Assembly (NCBI RefSeq): GCF_009932725.1
Contig: NZ_BLJU01000003.1
Span: forward strand, 547,062 to 611,061
Source: Pseudomonas yangonensis
GTDB lineage: Bacteria; Pseudomonadota; Gammaproteobacteria; Pseudomonadales; Pseudomonadaceae
Length of the DNA: 64,000 nt
Direction of reading: 5' to 3'
Position 1 is the stretch's first letter. Every line of letters starts with the position of its first letter. The notes under the pieces are model-generated. The model worked only from the letters and a program-made list of their open reading frames with translations, was not told the origin of the DNA and did no database searches. Shown one piece after another: positions 1 through 10,927 of the stretch. Made by a program: the position numbers and the translations under genes.

Positions 1-791
1 CCCAGGCTCATGGTGATCGCGCCGGGGCGGATATTGCCGGTGCCGATGGCGCCCATCATGTTGTCGCCACCGCCGCTGGCCACCACGGTATCCGGGTTCA
101 GGCCCAGTTGCCGGGCGATCTGCGGGCGGATGCGACCTACCGGCTGATCCGCGTCTATCAGCTCCGGCAGCGCGCGCTGCAGGCGCCCGCTGGGGTCGAT
201 GAAGTTCAGCAGCTCGACATCCCAGCTGCGCGTGCGCACATCGAAATAGCCGGTGCCGGAAGCGTCACCGTACTCGCTGCAGGCGCGGCCGGTGAGCCAG
301 TGGTTGAGGTAGTCGTGCGGCAGCAGGACATGCGCGATGCGGGCGAAGACATCGGGGTGCTGCTCCTTGGTCCAGAGCAGCTTGGATACCGTATAGCCCG
401 GGGCGATGGCCACGCCCAGGCGCTGCAACGAGCCGGCTTCGCCGCCGAGATGAGCGAGCAGGCGCTGGTTTTCCGGAGTCGATTCGGTGTCGCACCAGAG
501 CTTGGCCGGGCGCAGCACGAGGCCCTGCTCGTCGAGCAGCACCAGGCCATGCTGCTGGCCGGACACGCCGATGCCAAGAATCCGCTCGCCGCTGATACCC
601 GCAGTCGCCAGCGCCTGTCGGGTCGCCTGCTCGAAAGCCTCCAGCCATTGCTGCGGCTGTTGCTCGCGGCGGCCATTGGCGCCGCTCTGCAGCGTGTGGC
701 CGGCGCTGCCTGCACCGAGCACCTGGCCACTTTCTGCATCCAGCACCAGCGCCTTGGTGCCCTGGGTGCCGCAATCGATTCCAAGGTACAT
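1..791 (-). CDS. mtlY: Xylulokinase-like sugar kinase (partial, C-terminus outside window)
   Basis: FGGY-family carbohydrate kinase. It would phosphorylate D-xylulose, or a related ketose from polyol oxidation, in the cytoplasm. The visible N-terminal 263 residues start MYLGIDCGTQGTKAL, the ATPase phosphate-binding loop typical of xylulokinases. The motif GVSGQQHGLVLLD follows, then WCDTES, and the visible part ends near the second-domain motif ASGGGDNMMGAIG. The ATG lies 3 bases after the mtlD stop, so the two are translated together. In the Pseudomonas mannitol operon this position is held by mtlY, followed by the fructokinase mtlZ, which would lie beyond the left edge. The family is clear; the physiological substrate is inferred from context. 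Confidence 0.9.
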   Translation of the reverse strand, partial: MYLGIDCGTQGTKALVLDAESGQVLGAGSAGHTLQSGANGRREQQPQQWLEAFEQATRQALATAGISGERILGIGVSGQQHGLVLLDEQGLVLRPAKLWCDTESTPENQRLLAHLGGEAGSLQRLGVAIAPGYTVSKLLWTKEQHPDVFARIAHVLLPHDYLNHWLTGRACSEYGDASGTGYFDVRTRSWDVELLNFIDPSGRLQRALPELIDADQPVGRIRPQIARQLGLNPDTVVASGGGDNMMGAIGTGNIRPGAITMSL

Positions 792-794
792 GCC

Positions 795-2270
795 TCAGTC
801 GCCCAGCAGGGTCTGCAGGGTGCGGGTCACGCCGAGCTTGCGCAGGCTGTCGTAACACAGCTCGAAGGCCGCGACGAAGGCTGCCGACTGCGGAATCGCC
901 GCACCGAAGATCGCCTCGACGCCGAGCACGCGCTCGCGCACCTGGCCTTCATCGGCTACCAGGGCCTGACAGAACTCGGCGCGTGGATCGGGGATTCGAT
1001 AGCGCGCGCCGGTCTCGTCGACACCCCTGAGGTACAACGCCCAGGCCGCGACCACCAGCGCCGCGCGCTCCAGCGGACGGCCATCCTCGATCAGGCGGTT
1101 GATTGTCGGCACGATGAACTTGGGAAACTTCGATGAACCATCGGAGCAGACCCGCTCCAGCTGATCGGCGATGGCCTGGTTGGAGAAGCGCTCGATCAGG
1201 GTGTCCTTGTAGTTGTCCAGGTCGATGCCCGGCACCGGTGCCAGTTGCGGCGTCACGTCGAGGTCCATGAAGGTGCGCACGTAGCGGCGCAGCAGCGGAT
1301 CGTTCAGGGTCTCGTGGACGAAACGATAGCCCTTGAGAAAGCCCAGGTAGGTCAGCGCCAGGTGGCTGCCGTTGAGCAGCTTGATCTTCATTTCCTCGTA
1401 GGGCGTGACGTCGTCGGTGAACTGCACGCCAACTTCTTCCCAGGCCGGACGGCCGCTGACGAACCTGTCCTCCAGCACCCACTGCACGAAGGGCTCGCAG
1501 ACCACCGGCCAGGCGTCGTCTATGCCGTGCTGTTCGGCCAGTTGCTGACGATGGGCGGCGCTGGTCATCGGCGTGATGCGGTCGACCATGGCGTTGGGAA
1601 AGCTCACGTGGCCGTCGATCCACCTGGCCAGCTCAGGGTCTGCCAGGTGGGCGAAGGCCAGCAGTGCCTTGCGCGTGACGTCGCCGTTGTGGGGCAGGTT
1701 ATCGCAGGACATCAGGGTGAAGGCCGGAATGCCGGCAGCGCGACGTTTGGCCAGGGCGGCGCAGAGAAAGCCGAAGACGCTCTGCGGCGATTCGGGGTGG
1801 CGCAGGTCGTGGGCGATGGCCGGCAGCTCGGCAAGAAATTCGCCAGTGCTGTCGTCGATGCAGTAACCGCCCTCGGTGATGGTCAGCGAGACGATACGAA
1901 TGGCCGGGTCAGCCAGCTTGTCGATCAGGGCCTGTGGCGACTCCTCGGCCAGCAGCATGTCGCTGATCGCGCCGATCACCCGCACCGGCAGGTTCGGCTC
2001 GTCGCCCAGTTCGACCAGAGTGTAGAGGTAATCCTGGCCGGCCAGGGCATCACGCATGGCGCGGTCCTCACTGCGTACGCCGACGCCGCAGATGCCCCAG
2101 TCCAGCGCCAGGCCCTGGTTCATCAGGGCGTCGGTATAAACCGCCTGGTGGGCGCGGTGAAAACCGCCGACGCCGATGTGGGCGATGCCGGTGCTGATCA
2201 TGTCCGGGGTGTAGCGGGGCAGCGCGATAGCGCCGCCCAGCTGGGAGAGTTGCTGGCGATTGAGCTTCAT
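795..2270 (-). CDS. mtlD: Mannitol 2-dehydrogenase
   Basis: Oxidises D-mannitol (also arabitol and sorbitol in characterised Pseudomonas enzymes) to the ketose with NAD+ in the cytoplasm. The product is 491 aa, the usual size of the long-chain polyol dehydrogenase family. I chose the start MKLNRQQLSQLGG because it matches the family N-terminus and lies just after mtlK. An upstream in-frame extension would overlap mtlK and resembles nothing. The nucleotide-binding stretch IAHIGVGGFHRAHQA is near residue 30. The family motif with the catalytic lysine, MKIKLLNGSHLALTYLG, is in the middle. It is the fifth gene of the mtl operon, 28 bases after mtlK. Confidence 0.93.
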   Translation of the reverse strand: MKLNRQQLSQLGGAIALPRYTPDMISTGIAHIGVGGFHRAHQAVYTDALMNQGLALDWGICGVGVRSEDRAMRDALAGQDYLYTLVELGDEPNLPVRVIGAISDMLLAEESPQALIDKLADPAIRIVSLTITEGGYCIDDSTGEFLAELPAIAHDLRHPESPQSVFGFLCAALAKRRAAGIPAFTLMSCDNLPHNGDVTRKALLAFAHLADPELARWIDGHVSFPNAMVDRITPMTSAAHRQQLAEQHGIDDAWPVVCEPFVQWVLEDRFVSGRPAWEEVGVQFTDDVTPYEEMKIKLLNGSHLALTYLGFLKGYRFVHETLNDPLLRRYVRTFMDLDVTPQLAPVPGIDLDNYKDTLIERFSNQAIADQLERVCSDGSSKFPKFIVPTINRLIEDGRPLERAALVVAAWALYLRGVDETGARYRIPDPRAEFCQALVADEGQVRERVLGVEAIFGAAIPQSAAFVAAFELCYDSLRKLGVTRTLQTLLGD

Positions 2271-2298
2271 CCGAAGAATCCCGTATTGGAGCGCGGCG

Positions 2299-3402
<1,104 letters not shown>

Positions 3403-3417
3403 GTCGGAGTTCTCCCG

Positions 3418-4251
<834 letters not shown>

Positions 4252-4260
4252 GATGCGCTC

Positions 4261-5193
4261 CTACTGCCGCTCGGTCAGGTTCCTGCCGATCATGCGGATC
4301 AGCACGATGGCGGCGATATTGGCGATGACCACGGCGATCAGCCCGCCGGCCGAGGCCATGCCGACGTCGAACTGCAACAGCGCCTGGGTGTAGATCAGGT
4401 AGGCCAGGTTGGTCGATTCGTAACCCGGGCCGCCGCTGGTGGTGGTGTAGATCTCGGCGAATACCGAGAGCAGGAAGATGGTCTCGATCATCACCACCAC
4501 CGCAATCGGCCGCGCCAGGTGCGGCAGGGTCAGGTGCCAGAAGATGGCGATGGGCCCGGCGCCGTCGAGGCGCGCGGCTTCCTTCTGCTCCTGATCCAGC
4601 GACTGCATGGCGGTCATCAGGATCAGGATGGCGAACGGCAGCCACTGCCAGGACACGATCATGATGATCGACAACAGCGGGTGGTGCGCCAGCCAGTCCA
4701 CCGGCTGCGCGCCGAAGAACTGCCAGATGGCGGCGAGAATGCCCGACACCGGATGGAAGATCAGGTTCTTCCACAAAAGCGCGCTGACCGTGGGCATGAT
4801 GAAGAACGGCGAGATCAGCAGTACCCGCACGATGCCGCGGCCGAAGAACTCGCTGGCCTCCAGCAGCGCGGAGATCAGCACGCCGAGCACCACGCTGATC
4901 AGCAGCACGCTGCCCACCAGCAGCACGGTATTGCCGGCGCCGGAGAGGAAGGCGGCATCGGTGACGAAGTATTCGAAGTTCTCCAGGCCGACGAAGTCGT
5001 TCTCGCCCGGGTAGAGCAGGTTGTAGCGGATCAGCGAGAAATAGATCGTCATGCCCAGCGGCACGATCATCCAGATCAGCAGCAGAAGCACCGACGGGCT
5101 GACCAGAAACCAGCCCGGTGCCAGGCGCCGGGGCTTGCGCCCGCCAGGCGTGCTGACCTGTGCAGCAGGGGTGTCGATGGCCGAGGTGTTCAT
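4261..5193 (-). CDS. mtlF: Mannitol ABC transporter permease (MalF type)
   Basis: Inner-membrane partner of MtlG, 310 aa. A hydrophilic N-terminal tail of about 30 residues is followed by six predicted membrane helices. The EAA loop is EAARLDGAGPIAIFWHLTLP near residue 205. A 219-base gap with REP-like palindromes separates it from mtlE, whereas the other gaps in the operon are 3 to 28 bases. That spacing suggests separate mRNA processing of the binding-protein message. Confidence 0.92.
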   Translation of the reverse strand: MNTSAIDTPAAQVSTPGGRKPRRLAPGWFLVSPSVLLLLIWMIVPLGMTIYFSLIRYNLLYPGENDFVGLENFEYFVTDAAFLSGAGNTVLLVGSVLLISVVLGVLISALLEASEFFGRGIVRVLLISPFFIMPTVSALLWKNLIFHPVSGILAAIWQFFGAQPVDWLAHHPLLSIIMIVSWQWLPFAILILMTAMQSLDQEQKEAARLDGAGPIAIFWHLTLPHLARPIAVVVMIETIFLLSVFAEIYTTTSGGPGYESTNLAYLIYTQALLQFDVGMASAGGLIAVVIANIAAIVLIRMIGRNLTERQ

Positions 5194-5235
5194 GGTGCCT
5201 CCGAAAGGCAGTGTCGTGGTGACAGACGCGGTCCG

Positions 5236-5395
5236 TAGGGTGGGTTAGGCGCCTAGTCGGGATACTCTGGCGCCTCTCGCTCAAGCTGGCGCCGTAACCC
5301 ACCATTGGTGCAACGCCGGCTATCGCCTGGTGGGTTACGCGCCGCGCTGTCATCGCGGCGTCTGGGCTGCCATTGGACGCGGCGCTAACCCACCT
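5236..5395. repeat. Pair of REP-like inverted repeats between mtlE and mtlF
   Basis: Two neighbouring palindromes are visible. The first pairs GGTGGGTTAGGCGCC near 5238 with GGCGCCGTAACCCACC ending at 5303. The second pairs GGTGGGTTACGCGCCGCG at 5329 with CGCGGCGCTAACCCACC ending at 5394. Their arms are near-copies of each other, as in clustered REP elements of Pseudomonas. In the mRNA they would form stable hairpins just 3' of mtlE, a position known from malE-malF to protect the binding-protein message from 3' decay. Confidence 0.75.
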
Positions 5396-5412
5396 TACCG
5401 GCTACGGCTTCT

Positions 5413-6723
5413 CTACTTGGGATACCCGGCGCGCTTCATTTCCCGCTCGGTGCTCTGCTGCGCGGCTTGCAGTGCCTGATCTGGTTTCATCTGGCCGGTG
5501 AGCGCCGCAGCGAACAGCTTGCCGACGCTGGTGCCGATGGCCTGGAACTCGGGAATGGTCACCAGCTGGATGCCCACGTAGGGCACCGGCTTGGCGCTGG
5601 GGCTGGCCGGGTCGGCCTTCTGCAGCGAATCCAGGGTGACCTTGGCGAACGGCGCGGCCTGCATGTAGGCATCGCTGTAGGTCGAGGCGCGGGTGCCTGG
5701 CGGCACGTTGGCCACGCCATCGCGCTCGGCCACGAGCTCGGCATAGGCCTTGGAGGTCGCCCAGGCGCTGAAGGTCTTGGCCGCTTCCTTGGATTTGGAA
5801 CTGGTCGGAATCGCCAGCGCCCAGGAGTACAGCCACGACGCACCCTTGTCGGTGACCTGAGTCGGCGCGAAGGTGAAGCCGACCGAATCGGCGACCTTGC
5901 TCTGCGATTCATCGGTGACGAACGAGCCGGCCACGCTGGCATCGACCCACTGCGCGCACTTGCCGCTGTTGAACAGCGCCAGGTTCTCGTTGAAGCCATT
6001 GCTGGAGGCGCCGGGCGGGCCGTACTTCTTCATGTTGTCGACATAGAAGTTCAGCGCGTTCTGCCATTCGCTGCCGGTGAATTCCGGCTGCCATTGCTCG
6101 TTGAACCAGCGCGCGCCGTGCGCGTTGGCCAGGGTGGTGATCAGGGCCATGTTCTCGCCCCAGCCGGCTTTGCCACGCAGGCACAGGCCATAGACGCCCT
6201 TGTCCGGCTGGTGCAGCTTGCCGGCGAAGTCGGCGAGCTGATCCCAGGTCGGCCGCTCGGGCATGCTCAGGCCGGCCTGCTCGAACAGGTCGGTGCGGTA
6301 GTAGGTGATCGAGGCTTCGGCGTAGAAGGGCAGCGCATACAGCGTGCCCTTGGCCGACAGCCCTTCGCGCACCGAGGGGAAAACGTCATCGAGATCATAG
6401 TCGGCCGGCAGGTCGGTCATCGGCTCCAGCCAGCCTTTCTCGCCCCACAGTGCCGCTTCGTACATGCCGATGGTGAGCACGTCGAACTGGCCGCCCTGAG
6501 TGGCGATGTCGGTGGTCAGGCGCTGGCGCAGCACGTTCTCCTCGAGCACCACCCACTTGAGCGTGATGTCCGGGTTCTGCTGTTCGAAGGTTTTCGCCAG
6601 ACGCTGCATGCGAATCATGTCGCTGTTGTTGACCGTGGCGATGGTGACGGTCTCGGCGCTCTGGGCGACCGCGGTGAGAGACAGGCAGGAGGCTGCAACG
6701 AGGGCTTTGATCGAGTGGTTCAT
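5413..6723 (-). CDS. mtlE: Periplasmic mannitol/sorbitol-binding protein
   Basis: Extracellular solute-binding protein family 1, 436 aa, that captures polyols in the periplasm for MtlFG-K. The N-terminus is a Sec signal peptide (basic MNHSIK, hydrophobic core ALVAASCLSLTA, cleavage near AQSA|E). The mature part begins with VTIATVNNSDMIRMQRLAKTFEQ, the usual first strand and helix of the family, and later has the conserved stretch PDKGVYGLCLRGKAGWGEN. A strong ribosome site (AGAGGAG) lies about 9 bases before the ATG. It is the first structural gene after the regulator mtlR. Confidence 0.93.
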   Translation of the reverse strand: MNHSIKALVAASCLSLTAVAQSAETVTIATVNNSDMIRMQRLAKTFEQQNPDITLKWVVLEENVLRQRLTTDIATQGGQFDVLTIGMYEAALWGEKGWLEPMTDLPADYDLDDVFPSVREGLSAKGTLYALPFYAEASITYYRTDLFEQAGLSMPERPTWDQLADFAGKLHQPDKGVYGLCLRGKAGWGENMALITTLANAHGARWFNEQWQPEFTGSEWQNALNFYVDNMKKYGPPGASSNGFNENLALFNSGKCAQWVDASVAGSFVTDESQSKVADSVGFTFAPTQVTDKGASWLYSWALAIPTSSKSKEAAKTFSAWATSKAYAELVAERDGVANVPPGTRASTYSDAYMQAAPFAKVTLDSLQKADPASPSAKPVPYVGIQLVTIPEFQAIGTSVGKLFAAALTGQMKPDQALQAAQQSTEREMKRAGYPK

Positions 6724-6794
6724 GCTTGTGAACTCCTCTCCCGCGCCGGTGCGGCTACGGAAGAACGTTATTGTTTTTGTTTCGCTCGGGCCGG

Positions 6795-6823
6795 ATTACA
6801 CCCCCGCAGACTCGCGCGAACAA
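6795..6823 (-). promoter_or_regulatory. Candidate mtlE promoter
   Basis: In the 226-base gap between mtlR and mtlE I see TTGTTC (6823-6818), a 17-base spacer and TGTAAT (6800-6795), reading on the minus strand. That is a plausible sigma-70 pair about 70 bases before the mtlE start. An AT-rich stretch further upstream (about 6840-6875) could hold the activator sites of MtlR. The assignment is by eye. Confidence 0.35.
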
Positions 6824-6949
6824 ATCCTTGAGCGCACAGCTATCGATACTTTTTTGCACTTCAATATCGGCCGGAAGATAGCGCGAACGCAGATGAATCC
6901 GCTTGGCAGAGCGGTCGCTGCGATGCGTGGAGCGTAAGTCGCCGCCGAT

Positions 6950-7855
6950 TCAGTACAGGTTTTGCTCGGTCAGGCGCTGTACTACCAGCTTGCGGTAACC
7001 CGTAGGCGTCATGCCCTTGAGCTGCTGGAAGCGGCGATTGAAGTTGGAAATGTTGCTGAAGCCGGATTCGAAGCACACTTCGGTTATCGGCTTGTCGCTT
7101 TTGCTTAGCAGTTCGCAGGACTTGCTCACGCGCAGGCGATTGACGAACTCGACGAAGCCGCGGCCGGTCGCCTGTTTGAAGAAGCGCGAGAAATAGGTGG
7201 GCGTCATGCCCAGGTGCTCTGCGACTTCTTCCTGGCTGATGCCCTGGGCGTAGTGCTGAAAGATATAGTCCACCGCGCGGTTGATGCGCTCGACATGCTG
7301 TTCATCGCCGAACTCGGAGGAGGTCACGGTCGAGAGCAACTGGTAATCCTCACTACCGGCCAGCAGCTCCATGAGAATGAAGAAGTGGCCCAGGCGGCTG
7401 ATGCCTCGGCTGTCTGCAATCTTGCCCAGCAACACGGCGGCCTGGCGAATCACCTGCGGATCGCGAAACTCGATGCCGAACTGCGCGCGGGCCAGCATTG
7501 GCTGTAGCCCCTTCAGTTCGGCGAATACTGCGGTGCCGCTTTCCAGCACTTCGTCGGTGAAGTTGACCAGCATGTCGCGGGTCTCGACCACTTCGCCGTC
7601 CTCGACCTGGCTGATCCAGTTATGCGGCAGGCCGGGGCCGGTGAGGAACAGGGTGTAGGGCGAGAAATTGCCAATGTAGTCGCCGATGAACACCTTGCCC
7701 GAGCTGGCGACGATCAGGTGCAGCTCGTATTCCTTGTGGAAGTGCCAGCGTACCAGCGGCGAGGGAAAGCCGTGCTGACGGTAGATCAGCGAATGGCCTT
7801 CGTGGTCGTCCATCAGTTCGTAGGACGGGTCGGCTACGCGAGATGTACGGGTCAT
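6950..7855 (-). CDS. mtlR: AraC-family activator of the mannitol operon
   Basis: Transcription factor of 301 aa. Residues about 20-160 form a cupin-like sensor domain (HFHKEYELHLIVASSGKVFIGDY). The last 100 residues carry the two helix-turn-helix motifs of AraC proteins (GISQEEVAEHLGMTPTYFSRFFKQATG, then the signature ending in KPITEVCFESGFSNISNFNRRF). It lies directly upstream of mtlE in the same orientation, as in the P. fluorescens operon, where MtlR activates mtl genes in response to polyols. The role here rests on that synteny. Confidence 0.9.
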   Translation of the reverse strand: MTRTSRVADPSYELMDDHEGHSLIYRQHGFPSPLVRWHFHKEYELHLIVASSGKVFIGDYIGNFSPYTLFLTGPGLPHNWISQVEDGEVVETRDMLVNFTDEVLESGTAVFAELKGLQPMLARAQFGIEFRDPQVIRQAAVLLGKIADSRGISRLGHFFILMELLAGSEDYQLLSTVTSSEFGDEQHVERINRAVDYIFQHYAQGISQEEVAEHLGMTPTYFSRFFKQATGRGFVEFVNRLRVSKSCELLSKSDKPITEVCFESGFSNISNFNRRFQQLKGMTPTGYRKLVVQRLTEQNLY

Positions 7856-7914
7856 GGGCTTGTTTGGCGAATGCGGGAGTCCCCTGTTTTAACATATCGA
7901 GCGGCGCGGCCAAG

Positions 7915-8976
7915 TCAGAGCAGGCTCAATTGCGCACCCGGCGGGCAGAACTGCGAACAGTCCAGCGTAAAACTGTCACGACGGTCCAGGCCAAGCTTGC
8001 GCCGCGCCAGGCGGAAACGCTGCTGCAGCAGATCGGCGAACTGGCCCTCGCCGCGCATGCGGCTACCGAAGCGGCTGTCGTAGTTCTTGCCGCCACGACT
8101 CTGACGAATCAGGCTCATCACGTGCTCGGCGCGCTCGGGAAAATGCACCCGCAGCCACTCTTCGAACAGATCGGCGATCTCCAGCGGTAAACGCAACAGC
8201 ACGTAACCGGCCGAACGTGCGCCGGCATCGCGCGCGGCTTCGAGCAGTTGCTCGAGTTCCATGTCGTTGATCATCGGAATCATCGGCGCACACATCACGC
8301 TCACCGGCACGCCGGCCTCATGCAGCGTGCGCATGGCGCGCAGACGGGCGGCCGGCGCCGCGGTTCGAGGCTCCATGATGCGTTTCAGCTCGTCGTCCAG
8401 GGTGGTCAGGCTGAAGGCCACGCTGACCAGGTTATGGCTGGCCAGTTCGCTGAGCAGGTCGAGGTCGCGCAGAATCAGCGAACCCTTGGTGATGATGTGC
8501 AGCGGATGCTTGTAACGCAGCAGTATCTCCAGCGCCTGGCGCGTCAGGCGCTGTTCGCGTTCGATGGGCTGGTAGGCGTCGGTGTTGATACCCAGGGCGA
8601 TGGGCTGCGGTACGTAGCCGGGCTTCTGCAGTTGCTCTTCGAGGCGCTCGGCCAGGTTGGTCTTGGCGATCAGGCGTGTTTCAAAATCGATGCCCGGCGA
8701 CAGGTCCCAGTAGGCATGACTCGGTCTGGCGAAGCAGTAGATGCAACCGTGTTCGCAGCCGCGATAGGGGTTCACCGAACGGTCGAAGCCGACGTCCGGG
8801 GAGTTGTTGTGGGTTATCGCGGTCTTGGCCTTTTCCTTGCGCACTTCGGTGGCGCGGCTCAGGGGCGTCTCTTCCTGGTACCAACCGTCGTCTTCATGCT
8901 CCGAGCGTGTCGGCGCGAAGCGGTTGTGCGGATTGCTGGCGGTGCCACGGCCTCGTGGCGGTAGGCTGGCGGACAT
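7915..8976 (-). CDS. Radical SAM protein of the PA0069 family
   Basis: A 353-aa protein with the radical SAM cluster-binding motif CxxxCxxC near residue 73 (NPYRGCEHGCIYCFARPSHAY). This form occurs in SplB-related and PA0069-type proteins. The substrate is unknown. The C-terminus is rich in Arg and hydrophobic residues (FRLARRKLGLDRRDSFTLDC). A perfect LexA-type operator lies 21 bases before the ATG, so it should be induced by DNA damage. As I recall, P. aeruginosa PA0069 also belongs to the LexA regulon. A repair-linked role is likely but not shown. Confidence 0.88.
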   Translation of the reverse strand: MSASLPPRGRGTASNPHNRFAPTRSEHEDDGWYQEETPLSRATEVRKEKAKTAITHNNSPDVGFDRSVNPYRGCEHGCIYCFARPSHAYWDLSPGIDFETRLIAKTNLAERLEEQLQKPGYVPQPIALGINTDAYQPIEREQRLTRQALEILLRYKHPLHIITKGSLILRDLDLLSELASHNLVSVAFSLTTLDDELKRIMEPRTAAPAARLRAMRTLHEAGVPVSVMCAPMIPMINDMELEQLLEAARDAGARSAGYVLLRLPLEIADLFEEWLRVHFPERAEHVMSLIRQSRGGKNYDSRFGSRMRGEGQFADLLQQRFRLARRKLGLDRRDSFTLDCSQFCPPGAQLSLL

Positions 8977-8996
8977 GCTCGGACTCCATAAGAATA

Positions 8997-9012
8997 CTGT
9001 ATAAAAATACAG
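8997..9012. promoter_or_regulatory. LexA-binding SOS box
   Basis: The 16-base site CTGTATAAAAATACAG matches the gamma-proteobacterial LexA consensus CTG-N10-CAG with an AT-rich core and fully conserved ends. It sits just upstream of the radical SAM gene start on the minus strand and would block its promoter until LexA is cleaved. Confidence 0.9.
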
Positions 9013-9052
9013 TTATCTGGAGTCCGAGCAAGTCCCTTCCGTCGCGTGAAGA

Positions 9053-10039
9053 TCAAGCCGCCGCGGTCTGCGGTGCCTCTTCGCGCTTGGCGTAACGCTG
9101 CGCCAGCACCGCGCAGACCATCAGCTGGATCTGGTGGAACAGCATCAGCGGCAGAATCAGCACGCCGATGGCGCCGCCAGCGAATAGCACCTGCGCCATG
9201 GGCACCCCGGTGGCCAGGCTCTTTTTCGAACCGCAGAAAAGAATGGTGATGCGGTCCTCCAGGCTGAAGCCCAGCCATTTGCCCAGCAAATGAGTCAGCA
9301 CCAGGGCCAGGGCCAGCAATACGCAGCAGGCGAAGGTCACGGCCAGCAGGGTGAGCAGCGGTACCTCCTGCCACAGGCCGCCGATCACAGCGGCGCTGAA
9401 GGCGGTGTAAACCACCAGCAGGATCGAGCTCTGGTCCACGTATTTCAGCCAGCTCTTGTTCTTCGTCACCCAGGCGCCGATCCAGCGCTGGGCGATCTGG
9501 CCGAGGACGAACGGCAGCAGCAGTTGCAGGCTGATCTTGCCGATGGCGTCGAGGGTCGAGCCGCTGTCACCCTGCACGCCCATCAGCAGCGCCACCAACA
9601 ACGGGGTGACGAAGATGCCGAGCAGGCTGGACGCCGCCGCGCTGCAGATGGCTGCCGGGATATTGCCGCGCGCCAGCGAGGTGAAGGCGATGGCCGACTG
9701 CACGGTGGCCGGCAGGGCACATAGGTAGAGCATGCCCAGATACAGCTCATTGCCCAGCAACGGCTCCAGCGCCGGCTTGAGCGCAAGGCCGAGCAGCGGG
9801 AAGAGTATGAAGGTGCAGGAGAACACCAGCAGGTGCAGGCGCCAGTGTCCGGCGCCTGCGACGATCGCCTGGCGCGACAGCTTGGCGCCATGCAGGAAGA
9901 ACAGCAGAGCGATGGCCAGGTTGGTGATCCACTCGAAGATCGTTGCGATCTGGCCGCTGGCAGGCAGCAGCGTGGCAGCGAGCACCACGGCAAGCAGAGT
10001 CAGGGTGAAGGCATCGGGTAACAGGCGGCGCAGGAACAT
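9053..10039 (-). CDS. Bile acid:sodium symporter (BASS)-family transporter, YfeH-like
   Basis: Integral membrane protein of about 328 aa with roughly nine to ten hydrophobic segments. The SBF/YfeH-like group is suggested by LYLCALPATVQSAIAFTSLARGN and FCGSKKSLATGVPMAQVLF, which carry the polar residues of the two crossed helices that bind Na+. The substrate cannot be told from sequence. I took the ATG before FLRRLLPDAF as start; a GTG 36 bases upstream would add 12 residues. It is divergent from the AraC gene at 10121. Confidence 0.85.
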   Translation of the reverse strand: MFLRRLLPDAFTLTLLAVVLAATLLPASGQIATIFEWITNLAIALLFFLHGAKLSRQAIVAGAGHWRLHLLVFSCTFILFPLLGLALKPALEPLLGNELYLGMLYLCALPATVQSAIAFTSLARGNIPAAICSAAASSLLGIFVTPLLVALLMGVQGDSGSTLDAIGKISLQLLLPFVLGQIAQRWIGAWVTKNKSWLKYVDQSSILLVVYTAFSAAVIGGLWQEVPLLTLLAVTFACCVLLALALVLTHLLGKWLGFSLEDRITILFCGSKKSLATGVPMAQVLFAGGAIGVLILPLMLFHQIQLMVCAVLAQRYAKREEAPQTAAA

Positions 10040-10120
10040 GGCGAATCTCGGGCTTGCGATACGGAAGGTCGCCACATTATCGTCATCGAGAACTTCCGAC
10101 TAACGCCAAAGAGCCAGCAA

Positions 10121-10912
10121 GTGTCGCCAAACAGACATCCAGCAGCCTTCTATCGTAACCTTCCCGAGCTGCCGAGCCTGCCACGGCCGCTGTATGGCCG
10201 GGTCGAGTCGCTGACCAACCGGGCGCTGACCTTTCGCCATACGCACCCCTGGGTACAGCTGTCCTATGCCATCGCCGGCGTGCTCGAGGTGCAGACCGCC
10301 GGCGCGCGCTTCGTCGCTCCACCGCAGCGCGCGGTGTGGGTGCCGGCCGGCGTCGAGCACCGCGTGTTCAGCTCGCCGCGCACCGAAATGCGTAGCCTGT
10401 ACATCGATGGCGAAGCGGTACCCTGGGGGCCGGGCGCGTGTCGGGTGCTGGCGGTCAGCCCGCTGCTGCGCGAGCTGATCCGTCGCTTCAGCGCTCTGCC
10501 GGCCGAATACGACGAACAGGGCGCGCCGGGCCGGCTGGCCGCGGTGTTGCTGGATGAGCTGCAGGCCGCACCGGAAGTCGCGCTGATGTTGCCGCTGCCA
10601 CAGGATGCGCGGCTGCGCGAGGTGTGCCAGGGGCTGGAAGATGCCAACCTGCGTCAGCTTGGCCTGGGGGAATGGGCTGCGCGCCTGGGCGTATCGGAAA
10701 AGACCCTGAGCCGGCTGTTCCTGCGCGAAACCGGTCTGAGTTTCCGCGCCTGGCGCCAGCGTCAGCGCCTGCTCGATGCGCTGGCGCCGCTGGAGCAGGG
10801 CGAACGCGTCACCGACGTGGCGCTGGCCTGTGGTTACGACTCGCTGTCGGCCTTTATCGCTGCCTTTCGCCAGCAGTTCGGCGTAACTCCGGGGGAGTTC
10901 TTTCGCGAGTAG
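10121..10912 (+). CDS. AraC-family transcriptional regulator
   Basis: A 263-aa regulator starting with GTG. The N-terminal cupin domain includes PWVQLSYAIAGVLEVQ and RAVWVPAGVEHRV. The C-terminal double helix-turn-helix is LGLGEWAARLGVSEKTLSRLF and VTDVALACGYDSLSAFIAAF. It is divergent from the BASS transporter, and the short shared upstream region makes that gene a possible target. The ligand is unknown. Confidence 0.88.
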   Translation: MSPNRHPAAFYRNLPELPSLPRPLYGRVESLTNRALTFRHTHPWVQLSYAIAGVLEVQTAGARFVAPPQRAVWVPAGVEHRVFSSPRTEMRSLYIDGEAVPWGPGACRVLAVSPLLRELIRRFSALPAEYDEQGAPGRLAAVLLDELQAAPEVALMLPLPQDARLREVCQGLEDANLRQLGLGEWAARLGVSEKTLSRLFLRETGLSFRAWRQRQRLLDALAPLEQGERVTDVALACGYDSLSAFIAAFRQQFGVTPGEFFRE

Positions 10913-10927
10913 CTGTGCCTTGGCGCT

